Part shown: positions 34,866 to 38,319 of the stretch, in pieces
How positions within the stretch are numbered: position 1 is the first letter of the stretch
Layout: each line of letters opens with the position of its first letter
Source: Rhodanobacter sp.
GTDB lineage: Bacteria; Pseudomonadota; Gammaproteobacteria; Xanthomonadales; Rhodanobacteraceae
DNA length: 38,319 bases
Direction of reading: 5' to 3'
Assembly (NCBI GenBank): GCA_031274955.1
Contig: JAISPQ010000062.1
Coordinates: 1 to 38,319, forward strand
Translations under genes and position numbers: made by a program
The notes under the pieces: model-generated
What the model saw: only the letters and a program-made list of their open reading frames with translations
The model's database searches: none
Told to the model about the DNA's origin: nothing

Positions 34866-36585
34866 TCTTCGCCATCCGAGCGTCGGCAGAGTTTGGGTGG
34901 CTTTCGTGTTCTGCGCTTTGCTTGGCGCATGTGCAGGCGTGACCACGCCGCACGCGCAGCGTGGCGCTACGCAGCCAGCTATCGCGCCGGTCGCAGCCGA
35001 TCGCGATCTGTTGTTCATGCTGATGACGGCGCAGTTCGCCTTGCAGAACAATGATCTGGCCGGCGCCGCGAAGGGCTTCACCGAAGCGTCCGTACTTTGC
35101 GAGGATCCCAAAATCAGCGAGGAAGCCACGCACCTCGCGCTCGCAGTCAAGGATTGGCCGTTGGCTGAGCATGCGTTGATGCGCTGGCAACAGCTGGCGC
35201 CGCGGGATACCGGCGTGCCGCAGGCGCGCGCCTGGATCGCCCTTGGACAACAGCGCAGCGACGCGGCGTATACCGATCTGAAATCGCTCGCTGCACAGGG
35301 GAATGCCGATGCGTGGCGCTTGATCGCGCAGGTGTTGCTTAATGCGCCGGACAAGACCATGGCCGCGCATCTGCTGGAGCGTCTGGCTACACCGCCGCAG
35401 TTGGGCAAACAACAGAACGATTGGATCGCGGCCAGTCAGCTCGCTTTCGCGCTTGGTGACAAGGCGCAGGCGCAGCATTTGGCCGATACGACGGTGACAC
35501 GTTTCCACGGCGACGAGGCGTATATGTGGAGCGCGCGGCTGGCGATCGATCGCGGCGACAAGTCTGCGGCACGCGCGGCGTATGCCGAGGCGCTGCGGCA
35601 CGTTCCCGGAAACCCGCGTCTGCGCAGCGGTTACGCGGTGTTGCTGGCCGATGGTGGCGACAATGCCGGCGCTGCACGCGTGCTTGCCGGCGGGGCACAG
35701 GACGACACCACGTATGGCGCGCGGGCGGCGTATATGGTGCGCGCCAACAACAAGGCTGCTTTGAATGCGCTGTATCACGAAGTGTTGGCGGACAAGAGCC
35801 CGCGCGACGGGCGGCGCCTGTATCTGTTGGGCCAGATCGCCGAGATGATCGGCCGGCGCGAGGAGGCGCTGTCGTGGTATCGCGCGGTCGGCGACGACGA
35901 CGAACACGGGTTCGATGCGCGGATGCGCGAGGCGACCGTGCTGAACGAACTGGGCCGTACGGAGCAGGCCATGGGTTTCCTGCAGCGGCTCGAAAATCAG
36001 GCCGGCGTGGAGGACGACGCGCGCAACAAGATCTGGTTGCTGGAAGCGGACATTCTCATGCGCAAGGATCGTTCGCGCGAAGCGCTCGCGATCTACACGC
36101 GCGCGCTGGAAGGGCGACCGGACGAGCCGCGTTTTCTGTATATGCGCGGTCTGCTGCTGGTCGAAAGTGGCGATATGGCCGCCGGCGAGCGCGATCTGCG
36201 CCGCGTCATCGAGATCGAACCGAACGATGCCGGGGCACTGAATGCGCTGGGTTACACGCTGGCCGACGGCTCGCACAAAGGCGACCCGCAACAGCGCGAG
36301 GCGCTGGATCTGATTCAGCGCGCGCTCAAACTGAAGCCGGAAGAGCCTGCGATCATTGATAGCATGGGTTGGGTACATTACCGCATGGGTGATCTGGATG
36401 CCGCGCTGCAAGATTTGCGTCGCGCCTACGCCAAGCAGCCGGACGCGGACATCGCCGCGCATCTGGGCGAAGTGCTGTGGATGAAAGGCAAACATGAGGA
36501 AGCGCGCAAGGTCTGGGACGAAGGCCGCAAGAAAGACGCCAAGAACAAGACGCTGCTTGAGGCGATCCGGAGACTGACGACATGA
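34801..36585 (+). CDS. TPR-repeat outer membrane lipoprotein
   Basis: Lipobox FCALLGAC; multiple TPRs; immediately upstream of lolB. Start uncertain: 34801 ATG lies inside the TIR-bounded element. Confidence 0.85.
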   Translation: MRSPDNFDGITQVGGNIRTSSILRHPSVGRVWVAFVFCALLGACAGVTTPHAQRGATQPAIAPVAADRDLLFMLMTAQFALQNNDLAGAAKGFTEASVLCEDPKISEEATHLALAVKDWPLAEHALMRWQQLAPRDTGVPQARAWIALGQQRSDAAYTDLKSLAAQGNADAWRLIAQVLLNAPDKTMAAHLLERLATPPQLGKQQNDWIAASQLAFALGDKAQAQHLADTTVTRFHGDEAYMWSARLAIDRGDKSAARAAYAEALRHVPGNPRLRSGYAVLLADGGDNAGAARVLAGGAQDDTTYGARAAYMVRANNKAALNALYHEVLADKSPRDGRRLYLLGQIAEMIGRREEALSWYRAVGDDDEHGFDARMREATVLNELGRTEQAMGFLQRLENQAGVEDDARNKIWLLEADILMRKDRSREALAIYTRALEGRPDEPRFLYMRGLLLVESGDMAAGERDLRRVIEIEPNDAGALNALGYTLADGSHKGDPQQREALDLIQRALKLKPEEPAIIDSMGWVHYRMGDLDAALQDLRRAYAKQPDADIAAHLGEVLWMKGKHEEARKVWDEGRKKDAKNKTLLEAIRRLTT

Positions 36586-37205
36586 TGATGATCCGCGCCG
36601 CGCGCTTCGCGCCTTTGCTGGCCGCGCTGCTGCTCAGTGCCTGCGTCGTCACCACGCCAACGAAGAAGCCATCCCCCGAGCCGGTTGCCGACGACACGCT
36701 GGAGCGCCAGTCCGCGCGCGAGGCGCAACTCGCCATGCACGCAGCATGGGGCCTGCAAGGCCGTCTTGCGGTATCCGATGCGCACGACAGCGGCAGCGGA
36801 TCACTGGAATGGTTGCAGGAGGGCAGCGCATTCCGTTTCAGTGTGCATGCGCCGGTGACCGGCAAGACCTGGGTGCTCACCGGCGACGCCGAGCGGGTGC
36901 GGCTTGAAGGTCTGCGCAAGCGACCGATCAACGGCAACGACGCCGCGCAGCTTCTGGAGCGTGAATTGGGCTGGCATGTGCCGGTTGTACAACTCGCCTC
37001 GTGGGTGCGTGGCGCGCGCGCGCCGGGCGATGCGCGCGTGAGCTTCCGCGACGACGGTCTGCCGGCACAGATCGATCAGGACGGCTGGAGCGTGCAGTAT
37101 CTGGACTACGATACGAGCACCGATCCCGCGTTGCCGAACAAGGTGTTCGCAAGCAAGGGCGATACCAAGGTGCGCCTCACGATCCGTGAGTGGGCGTTGC
37201 AGTGA
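36582..37205 (+). CDS. lolB: Outer membrane lipoprotein LolB
   Basis: Lipobox LLLSACVV; WGLQGRLAVSDAHDSGSGSLEWLQEGSAFRFSVHAPVTGKTWVLTGD; followed by ispE. Confidence 0.93.
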   Translation: MMMIRAARFAPLLAALLLSACVVTTPTKKPSPEPVADDTLERQSAREAQLAMHAAWGLQGRLAVSDAHDSGSGSLEWLQEGSAFRFSVHAPVTGKTWVLTGDAERVRLEGLRKRPINGNDAAQLLERELGWHVPVVQLASWVRGARAPGDARVSFRDDGLPAQIDQDGWSVQYLDYDTSTDPALPNKVFASKGDTKVRLTIREWALQ

Positions 37206-38089
37206 ATGCGGCCACGGCCGCTGCGCCGCGATCGGCGCACGGCTGGAGCGAATGGCCGGCACCGGCCAAGCTGAATCTGTTCTTGCATATCGTCGGCCGC
37301 CGTGCCGATGGCTATCACCTGCTGCAGAGCGTGTTCCAGTTGCTCGACTGGGGTGATACGGTACGCCTGCGTCCGCGTGCCGACGGCGTGATTCATCGCC
37401 TGGACCCGTTGCCGGGCATTGCCGTGGCGGACGATCTGGCCGTGCGCGCCGCGCACGCCTTGCAGGCGGAGACCGGCTCGCACTGGGGTGCGGATATCGC
37501 GATCGACAAGTGCATTCCGCTGGGCGGCGGCCTCGGCGGCGGCAGTTCCGATGCGGCCACCGTGCTCGTCGCCCTGAACCGGCTCTGGGATACGCATCTG
37601 GACGAGGATCGCCTGGCCGGGATCGGCGTCCGGCTCGGCGCCGATGTGCCGGTGTTCGTGCGCGGCCGCAGCGCCTGGGCGGAAGGTATCGGCGAATGTT
37701 TGACGCCGCTGGACCTTCCGCAGCGCTGGTATGTGCTCATCGATCCCGGCGTCAGGGTGCCGACCGCCGATCTTTTCCGCGCCGCCGATTTGACACGTGA
37801 CGCGCCACATCTGACAATTCCGTGCTTTTTTTCGGGCGCCCCCACGACCAACGTGTTCGAGCCGGTCGTGCGTGGACGCTTCCCGGAGGTGGCGCGTGCC
37901 CTGGATTGGCTCGGCGAGCGCGCTGCGGCGCGGATGAGCGGCTCGGGCGGATGCGTATTCGCCGAGGTCGCCGGCGCCGGGGCAGGGCATGCCATCCTCG
38001 CGGATTGTCCGCGGGAATGGTGCGGATTCGTCGCCCGGGGTGTGGCGCGGTCTGCGCTGCTGAGGCGTTTATGCGACGGTAGCGAGTGA
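37190..38089 (+). CDS. ispE: 4-diphosphocytidyl-2-C-methyl-D-erythritol kinase
   Basis: PAPAKLNLFLHIVGRRADGYHLLQSVFQLLDWGD and PLGGGLGGGSSDAATVLVALN; possible alternative GTG start at 37202. Confidence 0.96.
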   Translation: MGVAVNAATAAAPRSAHGWSEWPAPAKLNLFLHIVGRRADGYHLLQSVFQLLDWGDTVRLRPRADGVIHRLDPLPGIAVADDLAVRAAHALQAETGSHWGADIAIDKCIPLGGGLGGGSSDAATVLVALNRLWDTHLDEDRLAGIGVRLGADVPVFVRGRSAWAEGIGECLTPLDLPQRWYVLIDPGVRVPTADLFRAADLTRDAPHLTIPCFFSGAPTTNVFEPVVRGRFPEVARALDWLGERAAARMSGSGGCVFAEVAGAGAGHAILADCPREWCGFVARGVARSALLRRLCDGSE

Positions 38090-38095
38090 TTTGTT

Positions 38096-38167
38096 TGGGG
38101 CGTCGCCAAGCGGTAAGGCACCGGGTTTTGATCCCGGCATTCGTAGGTTCGAATCCTGCCGCCCCAG
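38096..38167 (+). tRNA. tRNA-Gln (anticodon TTG)
   Basis: Acceptor TGGGGCG/CGCCCCA, anticodon arm CCGGG-TTTTGAT-CCCGG, T-arm GTAGGTTCGAATCCTGC; just after ispE. Confidence 0.95.
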
Positions 38168-38175
38168 TTATTATT

Positions 38176-38204
38176 GAGAAAGGGCATCCTGCCCTTTCTC
38201 AAAA
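38176..38204 (+). terminator. Hairpin terminator after tRNA-Gln
   Basis: GAGAAAGGGCA-TCC-TGCCCTTTCTC, 11-bp perfect stem. Confidence 0.6.
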
Positions 38205-38319
38205 CGCACGGGCGGCGGCGGAGCCGCGCCACGTGCTGCGCCGGATCGACGCCTTGCGGCGCCGATCCGCGGGCGATCCATCCATGGATCGCACTCATGC
38301 CGTCTGTTGACGGCCTGAT

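Noticed and set aside
34807-36495. 562-aa - strand ORF
   Set aside because: Shadow ORF opposite the TPR lipoprotein gene; no recognisable domain.
26000-38319. Novel system within the core segment
   Set aside because: tamB-tamA, prfA, hemA, lolB-ispE-tRNA-Gln are ordinary conserved gammaproteobacterial neighbourhoods; only the repeats there merit attention.

Overview
38.3 kb window from a high-GC gammaproteobacterial chromosome (Xanthomonadales-like by gene content; taxonomy is inference). The right part is a conserved core segment: tamB, tamA, prfA, SH3-domain protein, hemA, TPR lipoprotein, lolB, ispE, tRNA-Gln. The left ~25 kb is accessory DNA. (1) Decayed IS200-like and ISL3 remnants (about 210-1744). 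(2) An unusual putative biosynthetic locus (1802-14399): ATP-grasp enzyme, short LanB-like (PEARL-like) protein, small pentapeptide-repeat protein and fold-III PLP decarboxylase on the + strand. These converge on a tight nine-gene - strand operon with a diverged acyl-CoA-dehydrogenase-like protein, a divergent KAS III-like enzyme, two hotdog dehydratase-like proteins, a LolA-like protein and a MacB/LolCDE-type ABC exporter. (3) A compact Mu-like element (about 14.76-20.90 kb) with MuA and MuB homologues but no morphogenesis genes, an apparent C4-type antisense-RNA immunity leader plus attenuator, and candidate inverted ends. It carries an IS1111-group IS110 insertion whose transposase appears to lack the first catalytic Asp. 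(4) A beta-helix/IPTL-CTERM-like surface protein with a recent 279-bp internal duplication, and a small RHH/coiled-coil gene pair with a perfect operator-like palindrome. Several MITE/REP-like repeats are also visible, including a 366-bp element with 34-bp terminal inverted repeats overlapping the 5' end of the TPR lipoprotein gene. All family assignments come from reading motifs; no database search was run.
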